A stretch of 64,000 nt of DNA from Lycium barbarum (GCF_019175385.1 NC_083337.1:162887713-162951712), one strand, 5' to 3'. Counted from the stretch's first letter, positions 23,623 to 36,324 are shown. The notes: a model not told the origin generated them from the sequence alone. Made by a program: numbers and translations.

Positions 23623-25920
23623 TGTCACGCCCTAAACCATGGCCTAGACGTAACACGGCACTCGGTGTCTTACTACATGTGACCGGGCGAACCACATAGC
23701 TTGCTCAATCAATATGGGACATGCACTGACGCGGAATATAAGTTAAAACATGAAAAAAGTATGAATAAAGTATGTGATATCATAATAATACTGAAAATAC
23801 TTTTAAAACATAAAGTGCGGAACATCACGAATATGTAGCCGAAAAAGGCTAACCACCACTGAGTATCTGACATGGTATGCTAAACTAGTCTATGAAACCT
23901 CTAACATGAATCTGAATACTAAATTGTTCACCTGGACAAGAGCATACCTCTACTGCATGACATAACATGAAAGTAAAATAAGGATAACATCCCGAATGAA
24001 ATGAGGCTCACCAATAGCTGATACGTGTGAAGTCCTAACAAACAGATTAGTCGTCCTGTAAATCAATGCCTGCATCGTGAAATGCAGGCCTCGGGCAAAA
24101 AGGATGTCAGTACATTTGAATTGTACTAGTATGTCAAGCAACTGAATAAATAAACATGACACGTGAAATAATAGGAACTGAGATTAAACTATAAGTTGAA
24201 CATGGGCATGAGTAATTTCTGACATGAATATATATATGTAACATGAGTAAAATATTTTAAGTGAGAGAGCATTAGTATAATCGACATGTAACCACCATGT
24301 GAGCACATAGCGTCAGATCTTTGCCCAATCAGCTAAGTCATCTCGCACCTTGTCGGGGTATAAGACGTGAACATGACATGAATGGATCTATAAAATATCC
24401 CATAATTAGAAACATGAAGGTGTCGTCTTAACTGGGCTGAGCGACCTTTATCCTAACGCTGGCATGCGTAGTTTCAGGCTATCTGAGCCTTCTCGATAAT
24501 CTGTGCAACTCCCAAAAACATGAGCATGAATATAGGTGGCATCTAAATCCATGGTTTGTAAAACATAACTTGTGAGCACTGCTTGTAACATAACTTGCAA
24601 AGATGGTTCGTAAACATGGTTTGTCAACATAATCTAATATGTATATAGATACATAACATAACTTGTATGAAACATGAAAACATACGTGACTCATAGAGTA
24701 GAGTAATATTGGTCCATGACTTGCAATTGAGAACCCATGGGATTCAAAGTATGGGTATTCATGGATTACGAATAGGTTCATGACAATCGTAATGATGTGC
24801 CATGAATAAAATTAATGAAGCCGTAAATTAAGCACGGTGTATAGATACGCGTATTCCTAGGGTTATCATGAACTAGTGTAAAACCCTTGATTCTAAAGCA
24901 AAACGTGATTTTATAGATTGAACGTGGTGTGGATAAGAACAATGATGTTCTCACGCGTGGATAGAAGCCTTGCATACCTGTAAACGCTCCAACCCAACGA
25001 ATTATCTTTCTTCTCTGACGAAGAACACCCAAACCCTAACTTTGAACCGTTGGAGAAGGATTACTTGCTAGTCCTATGTTTTTGTTTAAGAATCATGTAT
25101 TTAGTGCTAGGATTGATTAGGAATCGTAGAGATATTCTCACCTTGATGTGGGAGGTTGAGAGGAGAGAAAAATCGTTCTTCAAGGATTTTCTACGAGTTG
25201 GAATATTTTATAAATGAAATTTTGAGTTAAGTGTTGAATTTATAGGACGGGACTTCTGGACTTCCTAGCTCGCTGAGCGAGCTACAAAGCGAGGTGTGAC
25301 CTCTCTATGGGCTTCGCTTAGCGAGGTCCTACCTCGCTTTGAGCTTAGCTGAGCAAGCTTACCGGTCCAAAATGTACTTAGAATTTTTTAATGATTTTTT
25401 CACTTTTGGACCTCTTACCTCGCTGAGCGAGGTTTATGGCATGACCCTGTCTCGCTTTGAGCTTAGCTCAGTGAGATCCTAGTCCATTTCATATTTAGGA
25501 AAATTTTACGTTTTTCGACTTTGCAAGCAACGTTCAGTGAAATGGGCATAACTTTTTGTACAAAGATTTGTTTGAGCTGCACCTTATAAGGATGGAAAGG
25601 TATTTCAAAGGGCTACAACTTTCATGTTTTAAGTTTTCTCCAATTCCCAACAGATGTTCACGAAACTAGGCTTGAATGCAGATCTATCATAACTTAGTCG
25701 ATTCTATCAAATCTTATGCACTTCACTATTCGCCTTGATTTCAAAACCACTATTTCCATCCAAGTTCATCCCGATGGGATAAAGCTGTTAACCGGTTCGA
25801 ACCGGAACCGGACCGGTAACCGGTTAAGGAACCGGCCGGTTCCGGTTAACCGGTTTTAAACTCCAAACCGGAACCGGCCCGGTTTGGAGTAGTTAAAATC
25901 TTTTTTTTGTTTTGTTTTTG

Positions 25921-25923
<3 letters not shown>

Positions 25924-25991
<68 letters not shown>

Positions 25992-26470
25992 TATTTATTA
26001 GTATATTGTAGGTATATTTACATATGTTATACAACTTTATAATTAAAGTTTAAATATTTACTGACTAACAGCCTAACAGCAAGTCAGCAATACAGAATAG
26101 TGTTTTTCGTATACATATATATATATAACTTACATATATATACTAAATATATGTATAACTTAATATATATACTATATATACATATATACTATATATACTA
26201 TATAAGTATATATACTTAATATATATACTATATATATTTATATATAATATATACTATATATACTTATATATGTGTATAACTTAATATATATACTATATAT
26301 ACTATATATACTTATATATATGTACTATATACTATATATACTTACTTATATACTATATATACTATTTTTTCTATATATACTATATATACTTATATATGTT
26401 TAAGTATACTATATAACTTAATATACTTATAAGTATATTCTTAGTATATTTTAGGTATATTCCTAACTTA
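25924..26470. repeat. TA microsatellite and TATA-rich tract inside the hAT element
   Basis: Pure TA units run from 25924 to about 25988. A longer imperfect tract of ATATATACTATATATAC words runs from about 26108 to 26470. It lies downstream of the transposase stop on the - strand. Confidence 0.9.
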
Positions 26471-26753
26471 ATAAAAGTAAAAATATGAACACAAGTAAAT
26501 AGAAGAAAGCTCAATGAGCTATATATTTTATTCATTCTTGGATAACATTTATTTGCAAGTTGTATTTTTTTTTAACTTGCAAATAATACATGAGTTGTAC
26601 AAAAATAGTAGAATAATAAAATCACCAATTTTGAACCATTTCGTTAATTTCCCCCACATCATATTCGGTCATGGAAATATCTTCAAAGTCTTCCATTTGG
26701 TCCGGTCCACTAGCTATCAAATCTTCGATTTCTTCCTCTTCGCCTTCCTCCAC

Positions 26754-28906
26754 TTATGAGTTTTGGTTGCGTCGCTCCGATCTAATCCAATCTCGAATGC
26801 ACACTAGTACTTGCAAGCTAAAGCCGGATAATGAATGTCTATGGTCTCCAATTTGCTGTCTTCCTTGGCTAAATGCGCTCTCCGAAGCCACGGTTGATAC
26901 TTGAACCGTAAGGATATCTCGAGCCATTCTTGAAAGTACCGGATAGCTTGCCTTGTACTTCTTCCACCATGCTAAGACGTCCACCTCAGCCAGTTGGCTG
27001 ATATCCACATTTGGCTGCATCAAATAAAAGTTAAATTCATCAAAGTTTGCAGTAGAAAAAGAAGTTGCCTGTGAATGTAAAACTTTTAAACCCGACAAGC
27101 CCTTTTTGCTACTCTGAGAAGTAGTAGGGCGTGGAGCAACGGGTGTAGCACGTTCTTCCAAACTAGAATAATGAGTAAAAACTCTTCTAAACTCATCATC
27201 AATAGCGAGATCGGCTTCAGCTAAAGATGGTTGAACTCCCTCTTCAATTTCTAAAAATGTATAAATTTGACTAACCAAATTTTTAGTATAAGACACTTTT
27301 AAACAAGGATTTAAAAGGGAACCCAATATAAATAAAGTTGGGATGGGAAAAAAATACTTCTTAAATTTGATTATCATTTCAAAAATAGCCACTTGATAAT
27401 CGGGTTTATATTTATACTCTTGTAAAACTCTAGCTATTTCCGCTAAGTAGGCTAAAATTCCGGTTACCGTGGGATAGAATTGTCTAGAAAAAGCAAGAGT
27501 TGCATTATAAAAAATTTCTAAGAGTTCAATACATTCTTTAACATCTTCCCAATGCCTAAAAGTTAACCAATCCTCACTATCAATATTATATTTGTTGTGA
27601 ACTTGTTGTATGGGAATCCTATACTCATATGCTTGTTGTAGCATAATGTAAGTGTAGTTCCACCTAGTCTCAATTTCTACTTGAATTTTCCTAGGTCTAA
27701 GGTTATTTTCCACACAAGCATTCTTAAAATCTCTAATTCTTCCCCTATTAGCATTACAAAAAAGAAACGCAACGGCATTTCTAACTTTTTGAACAGAATC
27801 ATCAAAATGCTCAAGACCATCTTTAACAATTAAATTTAAAATGTGACAACTACATCTTACATGAAAAATATTTGTTAGAGGAGGGTTTATTTCTCTTTTT
27901 AAGAGACCAATTGCCTTTGTATTATTAGAAGTATTATCTAAAGCAATACAAAGTGTTTTTCTATAAATGTTAAAAAATCTCATTATAGTAGACATTGAAT
28001 CGGCTAAAAATTTTCCATCGTGACGACCTTTTCCTTCGTCGTATAAAAAAGCTATAAGTCTTTTTTGCATAACCCAGTTGTCATCAACCCAATGACATGT
28101 AATAGCAAAAAAATCTAAATGGTTAATACTAAGACCCAAATCAGCGATAAGACAAACATTACAATTTAAAGAATTAAATACATGGCGCAAATAAAATCTA
28201 TATTTTTTAAACAAATCTATAACATCGGCTCTACAAGTACTTCTAGGAATACCCTCAAATAACGGGTTATAACAACGTTGAATGTAAGTAACAAACCCTA
28301 AACCCGAGGGAAAGGAAGATGGTAAACAATCATAAGCTATCATTTTAGCTATTTCTACGCGTTCTTTTTTCTTGTCATACTTAAAATTTCTACCGGTTCT
28401 TGGGTCTATCGTCATTTGAATCCCCCCCCCCCCCCCCCCACACACACATTTGAACCTGTTTGCTCTCCCCAAATATCCATATGTTTGGTTCTCATATGAG
28501 CATTTAGTGTACCCGTTCCACCATCCTTACCAGTTCCTTGCTTAAAACTAAATACTTGTCCACATATATTACATGTAGCTGATTGGTTTTCCCTATTCTT
28601 AGTCATAAATTTCCAAACTTTAGCTGTTGGCTTACGAGTTCTAGGCGGTTTGTCTTGTGTATGTGATTGTGCAGGACATGTATCTCCAATGGGATTTTCG
28701 GGGGGTTGTGTTTCATCATCATCATCTAAGTCTTCATTAAAAGTGTCGGTCAAATGTTGTCGCATTGCCTCATGACCTAAAAGTGGATTATTTCCACCAA
28801 CATCAATACCTAAATTAGGTGTTTCTTCCACAAATGTTTCCTCATTAAGCGCACCCCTAACAGTACGACTACTACTACCGACACCACGTCTTAATCTCTT
28901 TGACAT
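26754..28906 (-). pseudogene. hAT transposase, reading frame split at a G run
   Basis: Frame 1 runs from ATG at 28906 to about 28440 and holds a BED zinc finger (CNICGQVFSFK, then HMRTKH). Frame 2 continues to 26754 with the RNase H-like core: candidate acidic residues in LIADLGLS and CIALDNTSNNTKAI, the insertion-region motif TRWNYTYIML, and the C-terminal dimerisation block with VASESAFSQGRQQIGDHR supplying the glutamate. The protein cuts and pastes hAT elements at 8-bp targets. The frames meet at 18 consecutive C on the + strand (28422-28439) beside a CA repeat, which reads as VCVGGGGGG, so one frame shift is needed. The core looks complete apart from this, which suggests recent loss or repeat-length variation rather than old decay. 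Confidence 0.88.
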
Positions 28907-29657
28907 TATTAAATAAAATTAATTTAAATCACAATCAAATAAATCAAAAGAAAATAAATTACAACAAATTAAATTGCGAAAAATAAATTGCTAGAATTAA
29001 ATTGCGAAAATTAAAGATAGAGTTGGAACGAAGGTACCAAATTGCCGGATTAATTTCCAACAAAGTGAAGGCGGCTAGAATTGCAAATCCACCAAAGCTA
29101 CTTAGGATTGTTGCAAAATCACCAACTCCACCAACAATATTATAATTGCAAAATTAATAATTGAAAGTTGAAACTATAATAAGACTTTGTGGCTAATTAT
29201 TGCAAAGTAACTATAATTGAGAGATTAAGATTTGAGAGAAAGATGAAGAAGAGTGAATTGATGTGAATTAAAATGAAAATGAAGAAGGGTTTATATAGGG
29301 GTGGGGATGGGTTAAAGTGTTAAAAAAAAAAAATGGGGGCCAAAAATTAAGAAAATGACCGTTTGGCAACGACCATTTTACAAATGGACCGTTGCCAACG
29401 GTCCATTAACAACGGCCCAACGACTCTTTTTTTTTTTCACCGGTTAAACCGGTTCCGATTTCCAAAATATTGGAACCGAACCGGTAAACTAATACAGGTT
29501 AACCGGAACCGGTTATACCTGTTCCGGTTTAACCGGTCCGGTTACCGGTTATAACGAACCGGTTGCCACCTTTACGATGGGACTTCATATGGCTAAAATG
29601 TCACATTAATTCCCATTTAACATATTCACACCTAGCCTGAATTTACGGAGTGTTACA

Positions 29658-30870
29658 ATAATGGCGATTGTCAGTAGTGACCAACAACGGCTGTTGATCG
29701 TGGTAGTTGGTGGTATCAACTAATAATTACGGGGATGATAATGATTATTGATGATGACTATTGTTGGCGTGTGATATTTAGCGGTGACTGTCGACAGTGA
29801 TTGATGATTATAACGGTGGTTGATGGTGATGATCGTAGATGGTGGATAATGGCGATGAAGACTGGCCGTGGTTATTGGTGAGGGTGATGGTTATGGTTGA
29901 TGATAGTGGTTGTGAGCAGTGGGTCGTGGTAGTTGATAATGATGGATGGCGGCAACGGTCAGCGTAAAAGTGGATGGAGTAGTGGTGAACCGTCATATTT
30001 ACAGAATTTCTTGAATATACATCTTAATTATATTAATACTTTTTAATATATCTTAATTATTTAGCTCTATACAAATACATTAGGTAGTTATAAAATTAAA
30101 ATAGAATAAATAAATGCATTTTATAATTATAATCTAAATGATTAAGATTCAAACCTAAAAGAAACAAACAAACTTAATTTTAGATCTGAATGATTAGGAT
30201 TAAGACATTCATCAAGTGCAAACAAATGAGGTTTAAGACTTGTTTTAGATCTCAAAAGTTAAAAATCTTCATTTTTTTCTTAAACTTCATGCTCATTCAA
30301 AAATGTCACTGGAACGAATAGAGTGCAAGATTTATGAATTTATCACAATTGCAAGCTATGGAGAAACTCAAAAAAACTTTATCCCATAAGATAATGAAGG
30401 ATTATAAAGGGAGTTGAGAGCTCAAAATGTTTTGATTACCACCAAAACGAGCAAATTTTGTTGATCAAACAAGATTTATGAACAATTTAATAAAATGCAT
30501 AGAGTGAAAATGTATTAAAGTCATGACACAACTAACATAAATAATGAACAAAACAAGAATTTCCAATTCCATAAGATTCGTGAACATTTTAATGTTAAGA
30601 TTGAAAAGTTATGCTTTGCTCGACATAACTTGTGAACAAAGCAAGATTTAGCAATCCAACAAGATTTATGAACAATTTAATAGGGTAGGTAGAATGAAAA
30701 TTATATACAAATTATACCCCATGCGACATAACTTGTAGAAATATAATTTTCATTCTTCTAGCACTGAAGTTATTTTTTGTATTAATTTCTTAAGAAAATT
30801 TAAATTACAACCTCAAATGGTCCCATTTGTGCAAATTTCCCCTCTTGATAAGATCAGAAGACTAATCTAC
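29658..30870. other. AT-rich intergenic stretch
   Basis: It holds a TGGTGATGATGG-like purine/GTTG-rich tract (29660-29990, continuous with 23520-23620 before the solo LTR inserted), then AT-rich sequence. Short direct repeats such as AAGATTTATGAACAATTTAATA occur at about 30469 and 30659. No gene was recognised. Confidence 0.4.
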
Positions 30871-31080
30871 TGGGCTATGAACAGGAAAATCTTAAACTTG
30901 GGCCCTATTTTAAACCCCAAAAAGATCAGTAACGAGCCTTAAAACTATAGGCCCATGATACTTCGTTCTTCCAAAACCCTAGGGTAATTCACCAGTTTTG
31001 TAGTGTACAACATATACAAGAAAACTCCCTCCATTAACGCCGTCGACGCACTTGCCTCTTCCAATTTTCATTCCCCCACC
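30871..31080 (+). promoter_or_regulatory. eL30 promoter and 5' leader with site II and telo-box motifs
   Basis: Site II elements TGGGCT (30871), TGGGCC (30899) and GGCCCA (30950, reverse orientation) lie upstream of a telo-box AAACCCTA at 30974-30981. Site II plus telo-box is the standard promoter pair of plant ribosomal-protein genes. The leader around the start is CCCACCATGG, a strong initiation context. Confidence 0.75.
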
Positions 31081-33125
31081 ATGGTTGCCGCAAAGAAAAC
31101 CGTAAGTATCTCTCTGTTTATCTGTATCTATCCGTACATATTGTGTAATTTAAGAATGGTTAGTGTTTAAATGTGATAATAATTGCAGAAGAAGACTCAT
31201 GAGAGCATTAACAACAGGCTGGCTCTCGTAATGAAGAGCGGCAAATACACTTTGGGTTACAAAACTGTTCTCAAGACCCTTAGGAGCTCCAAAGGTACTC
31301 TCACTCAATTAACTCTCTCTATATCTATTGCTCTTATTGTTATACCTTTTAATGCGCATCGCCAATTATTGTGCTGGGATTTAAAAAAAAATGGATAATC
31401 TTTAGCTGTAAATTGTGCCATCCTTGAAGCTATTTTTTTTGTGTGCAAGTAGATTAGTAATAAATACATTTTGGTCGATGATCAAATTACATTGGTGAAA
31501 AAAGAATGGCTGATTAGAAATGCGAGGACACATCTTGTAGCATTTTTTTTTTTCAATTTGATAGAGATACTACTAGTTATATGTTTAAGGAGAAGTCCAA
31601 CACTGTTCTGCCAGGATAGATACAAGATTAACAGAATCATTTCTCCGATTCTGTCGATGCATGCTTATTGTTTCTTTGATTTTCGGGAACTTGAAAGAGT
31701 AAGTAAGAACAACAACGTACCCAGTATAGTCCCACACGTGGGTATGGGGGAGGGTAGAGTGTACGCAGACCTCACCCCCTACCTTGGGAGGAGAAAGAGG
31801 AAGTAAGATTAAGAAATATAGGGAATCCAAGATAACTAGGTTGACGAAAGATTTTGATTCAGAAGAAGGCCAATGCATATGATTTTAGTGATTTGTTTCG
31901 GAGAAAATTTGCATTGAATTTATAGGTAGAGGATCGTAGCTTACTAGTCATGACTTTCAACTGTTAGAGATGGAGTTATCTTACTTGTGGTGTAACCTGG
32001 GTTGTATATTTATTGCAGGCAAACTAATCATCATTGCCAACAACTGCCCTCCCCTCAGGAAGTCTGAGATTGAGTACTATGCTATGTTGGCAAAGGTTGG
32101 AGTCCACCACTACAATGGAAGTGCGTTTTCTTGTCCACGTGCCCTTTGATATCTAAATGCTATTATATGCCTATAATGTCTCCTTGCTGTGTGTGGGTGC
32201 TATGAAGTAATGTACTTCCTGTTTGTATGTTTCCATGATAATTAGAATGTCATTTAAGTTGCCAGTTTCTAAAATATTTAGAATGTCATTCCATTTAAAA
32301 AAATGTCAACTCTATCTTACGTTTCAACTCATATCTCCATCAGTGGTTGGCCCCCCAAAGGTCTATAACATTACAATTTGGATTGATTGAGTGGTATTGT
32401 TTCTGAGAATGAGCAGTAAGAAGATACACTGCAACAAAAAATAAACATTGCTAGATGAGATGGGTATATGTGAGTTTGTTGGGTAATAATATTGACTAAC
32501 AAATGCATTCTAAAACAAATTGACTAACAAATCTAATGGTCCGATCCATAAATCAAAATAGATAGTGGAGTGTGGATCTTCTTTAAGCATGTGAATATCT
32601 GTGTTTTCTTTGGTCACTTCTCTCGTCTCACATGTATTGTGTATTAACCTTGTTGCTTGATATACTATCAGTCCCAAGAAGAGAAAGTGAGTTTGTATCT
32701 AGGTTTCACGTAGGGCTGAGGTCTGACACTCAGTATAAAATCGTGTTTATTTGTGAAACATTCTTAGCAAATTGCTCTTTGCAAGTCCTTGGATACTTTA
32801 GCTACCCCAGCTCTTGTCTTGTGGTCGCTCTATATCTGCTATCAAGTTCTTCAGATTGGTATATTGTTTATTGTTTATTGTGAATTTGTGGTTCTTGTAC
32901 TAAATATCTCCCTCTTATTCCAGACAACGTAGATTTGGGGACTGCATGTGGTAAGTACTACAGAGTCTGTTGCCTCAGCATCATTGATCCAGGTATGCTT
33001 ATGCATTCACTTGCTCTATTATTGGTTGGTTGAATGTGGATTTTAGTTTTGATGTTTGACGTAGCTTCTGTTTCTCCAACTCAGGTGATTCGGATATCAT
33101 AAAGAGTATGCCTGGTGACCAGTGA
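31081..33125 (+). CDS. RPL30: 60S ribosomal protein eL30 (RPL30)
   Basis: Five coding exons (31081-31101, 31189-31294, 32019-32120, 32924-32992, 33085-33125) join to 339 nt, i.e. 112 residues plus stop, the normal length for plant eL30. The protein is a component of the large cytosolic ribosomal subunit with an L7Ae-like RNA-binding fold. Signature pieces: [92 protein letters not shown], ending MPGDQ. All introns are GT-AG and no disabling change is visible. Intron 2 contains a partial TS SINE. The promoter motifs upstream fit co-regulation with other ribosomal-protein genes. The DNA beginning about 97 bp after the stop is duplicated downstream of the MYB gene at 47.2 kb. Confidence 0.97.
31708..31802 (-). 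repeat. TS-family SINE, partial, in eL30 intron 2
   Basis: On the + strand it reads from a short CAA run through CCCACACGTGGGTATGGGGG and GTGTACGCAGACCTCACCCC to GGGAGGAGAAAG. This is the reverse complement of the TS body with its TTG end on the left. Confidence 0.75.
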
Positions 33126-33221
33126 GATAGCAGCTGATGTTCCAGATTGTTCTGCTAATGGATACAGCTCAATTTTACTGCGGTGTTTCAATTTGCAAAT
33201 TTTTCTTATTTAGAGAAATAT

Positions 33222-34225
33222 CTAGTGTAGATGAGTTTTGCTACTCATTTGGTGATGTGCAAGATAGTTTTGATGGTATTTGGAATCTGAATGACATCAA
33301 ATTTTTTGGCTGGAGTTTTAAATCTACTCCAATTAACTATGCTTTGGTGCTTTAGTTCTGCATGCTTTACTGTCAAATTTCTGAGCCTAGTACTGCAATT
33401 CTTCTTCCAACCAAGTTAGTTCCCTAGCAAATTCCTCTGAGCCTAAGTACTGCAGCTCTTCTATTCTTTTACATTGTGTTATTACGATGAGTTTAAGTTG
33501 TATGCTCCGTTAGTATAAGGAATTTTTACACCATCATGTTACTTTTATTTAGCGGCTGTGGGTTCCTTGTCATCAAAACAGAAAAAAACCAAACGGCCCA
33601 ATCCAGGGATCTTTTATGGGAGTGTTGGGAGTTTAGACTTTAGATGATGAAATATTGTTCAAATGTAAAGACACCACTTATATGACACATTTTAAAGGGG
33701 AAAGCATCATTTAGAAGGGAGAAGGCAATAGTAACACTATCAATTATTTTTAGCAGTTGCCACGGTATTATCAAATATTACCAATTTCTGTGTGTAAAAG
33801 ATTGCCCTATGCCATTTGATTCGTTTGATGAAGGATTTTTGGAAATAATCATGCATGTGTGCATGTCGTTCAAGTTCTTAGAAAAGTTTACGGTTTCGGG
33901 TATCGGGTCTTTCCATATTTTTTGTGACTAGGAGACCTTTCTATTACTCCAGAGAGAATTGAGGACATCTTGCATTTGAACTGAAGGTGGAAACATTAAT
34001 TCGTGCTAGAACTTCCAATTAATTTCAATTCATGCAGGCTTTTTTTGTTTGCTATTCGGTATTTGAAACCCACTAATGTTGGATAAGCTCACTAAAAGAG
34101 TTAACTAGCAAACTAATTTTAATTCGTGCTAGATAAGTTATTAAGAGGATAAGTATAAAGGCGACTTGAAAGGTCTTACTGGGAAAGAATTTCAATCAAC
34201 CCATTTCAAATCAAAATCATATACT
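33222..34225 (+). repeat. Segmental duplication copy A (3' flank of eL30)
   Basis: From GTGTAGATGAGTTTTGCTAC onward this region aligns in the same orientation with 47246-48345 plus 51650-51870 (copy B). Anchors present in both: GGTATTTGGAATCT, GCATGCTTTACTGTCAA, GAGCCTAGTACTGCAATTC, TAGAAAAGTTTA and TTGGATAAGCTCAC (CGGATAAGCTCAC in B). Identity looks roughly 80-85% by eye. Copy A is uninterrupted. Confidence 0.85.
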
Positions 34226-35514
34226 ATTCTTTTATAGGCGCATGTCCATTCCCTAATCTCCATAGGGGAAATGACTAAATATAATCCTTTACAATTTAAA
34301 TAGGAGGAAAAAGACTATAATTTTTAAATTTATAAAAATATAACCTCTTATAAAAAATATAAATAAAAGTACACGGCTATAAAATCAATTGATCTACTTT
34401 ATACTGTCACTGTATTTTATTTTATGTGTTACTGTTCGAGTTTCGAGAGTCAAACTCTCTAATTTAGTTGTGGGTTTGGTCGTCAACCGCCCACTTTTCT
34501 ACAATAGCAGAAATACAAAAATAATAAAAAAATTAAGGTGGGGTCCACGTGAAAAATTAGGAGACAATTGCAAAAAAAAAATGTGGGGTCCACGTGAAGA
34601 AGTGGGAGACAATTGAAAAAAATAAAAATTAAGGTGGGGTCCACGTGAAGATATAGGAGACAATTGCAAAAAAATAAAATAAGAAATAAGATATTTAAAT
34701 AATGATAATAAGTTTAGAAAATGGTAAAGGTATGCTTAGAGAAAATTTAAAGAAGAGAAGTTCATGAAAAAAGAAATAACAATTTAAATTGAACACAAAA
34801 ACCGCTAAAGAAGTCATAAAACCAAAAGATTTAAAACTTATGCCTTTGGGTATAAATTTAGACACATCCGTCTCACACAAATAATGAGGAATAACATCAA
34901 GAAGACGAAATATAAACGGTCAACAAACATATACACATATTTTCTTAAAATGATAAAGTTGGTCTATACTTAAAAATTTAAGACTACAACAGATGCTAAC
35001 ACATTAAAGCGCTTTTCAATGTTGTTGAGTACAAAGAGATGATGACATGAAACTCGGTAGGAGAAGGTGTATTTCAAATCTTTCAATTGGAGAACCAAAC
35101 CAGAAAAGTCATATATGGGAGAAGCGAACTAAGTAAAATAATTTATTGATATTTTCAATTAATTGAATTATAATACTTTCTATAATAAAAATTCCATAAT
35201 TATATTACTAAAATGTACTCTCTTTATCCTAATTTATGTGACATAGTTTGATAGACACGAAGTTTAAAAAAGAAAGGAATGATCTTTAAAACTTGTGGTC
35301 TAAAATAAGTCATAGATATTTGTGTGGATTTAAATCATTTCATTAAAGGTAAAAGGGGAAGTTTCAAGTTAAAATGATTTCTAAACATAAAGATATATCA
35401 TTTTTTTAAGACAGACTAAAAAAAAAAGAAGTGTGGTACTATTTTTGTGTTGGGCCTGTGCTAGCACGGGCTTTCATCATCTAGTACTAGGTAAGAAATA
35501 CTACAAGTGCCTTT
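34226..35514. other. AT-rich gene-free stretch with a 50-bp minisatellite
   Basis: No gene was recognised. Apart from the minisatellite at 34531-34675 the sequence is AT-rich without recognisable element ends. Confidence 0.4.
34531..34675. repeat. Three tandem ~50-bp units carrying a CACGTG core
   Basis: Three copies of GGTGGGGTCCACGTGAA (the second copy starts TGTGGGG) are each followed by GGAGACAATTG and an A-rich spacer. CCACGTGA, a palindromic CACGTG core (G-box-like), occurs once per unit. Confidence 0.85.
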
Positions 35515-35606
35515 CCTTTCGAGCTGAGGGTCAGAAAGAGGTAAGGTCGGCCTACATCTTACCTTCCTAGACCTTACTTGTGAAGCTACACGGGGTATGT
35601 TGTTAT
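35515..35606 (+). repeat. Degenerate TS-family SINE
   Basis: GAGCTGAGGGTC ... AAGGTCGGCCTACATCTTACC ... GGGGTATGTTGTTATTTT preserves the order of the TS body with many changes. Confidence 0.55.
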
Positions 35607-36251
35607 TTTAAAAAATACTACAAAGTCTCAATTTGATAATTTAAAAAACATATAAAAAAAATTATGGTTAAAGAAAAAATGGTTTAACTCTGGAACGTGC
35701 AGGCTAAATTGGGACCGAGTGAATATGTACTACTAAAAAATAAAGAAAAAGAAAACGAACTGCGAAGTTATTATTTTGAAGTAAATTCGTTTTCTTCATA
35801 CCCATCTCTTCCTTTTCATCACTTTGATAACTTCCTACAGACACAATGTCTCTCAATTTGCTTGAAACTTCAAAAATAATGGCCAGAAGAACCCTTTATA
35901 TGCAAAGTATGATATTCAATTGCTCATCTATGGAGTATGAAATTACCATTGATTTCAATTTTTGCGGGTTTTTTCACAATTCAAAACCGGAAGGAGGATT
36001 TAATTTGCTGAGTTTTGGCAAATTAGGTAATACAGCTCTGCACATATTAGATTTTTTGGTTGTATTGCAGTAACCGTTATAGTTATCAGATTACAGTGAT
36101 CCTCATATCTATATTGTGTTAAAATCTGATGCAATGCTTAAAATCAATTTAACATTATCAACAAGTTTTAGAATTACTGTAAAGTCATATTCCAGGTGTC
36201 AAAATAATCACTTTGCCCAAAATTTACAGCATTTCTTCTGAATTTTTATTG

Positions 36252-36255
<4 letters not shown>

Positions 36256-36306
<51 letters not shown>

Positions 36307-36324
36307 GTGTGTGTGTGTGTGTGT
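36256..36324. repeat. (TA)n then (TG)n microsatellite
   Basis: About 24 TA units followed by about 9 TG units, at the left border of the Tourist-like element. Confidence 0.95.

Larger units (their letters stand above)
25780..29574 (-). mobile_element. hAT-superfamily DNA transposon (about 3.8 kb)
   Basis: The 8-bp duplications CGATGGGA at 25772-25779 and 29575-29582 flank the element. Its ends are near-perfect inverted repeats: TAAAGCTGTTAACCGGTTCG on the left, and TAAAGGTGGCAACCGGTTCG as the reverse complement of the right (17 of 20 match). Both subterminal regions (about 25789-25880 and 29440-29565) are packed with ACCGGTT / AACCGG words, the usual arrangement of transposase-binding sites. 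The interior holds the broken transposase gene on the - strand and a TA-rich left part. Confidence 0.92.
23623..29657 (-). mobile_element. Solo LTR of a long-LTR retrotransposon, split by a nested hAT element
   Basis: Read on the - strand it begins TGTAACACTCCGTAAATTC at 29657 and ends GGGCGTGACA at 23623. Perfect 5-bp duplications ATAAT (23618-23622 and 29658-29662) flank it. Removing the nested hAT (25780-29574) and its 8-bp duplication leaves about 2.23 kb. No primer-binding site, gag or pol is present, so it is a single LTR left by recombination. It is the same family as 49042-51240. Confidence 0.85.

Noticed and set aside
24448..25032. Short frames in the solo LTR
   Set aside because: They lie inside an LTR with no coding role and match nothing I know.
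25846..26034. Tyr/Ile-repeat frame
   Set aside because: It is a translated TA microsatellite.
34500..34680. CRISPR-like array
   Set aside because: There are only three units with A-rich spacers in a plant nuclear context; it is a minisatellite.
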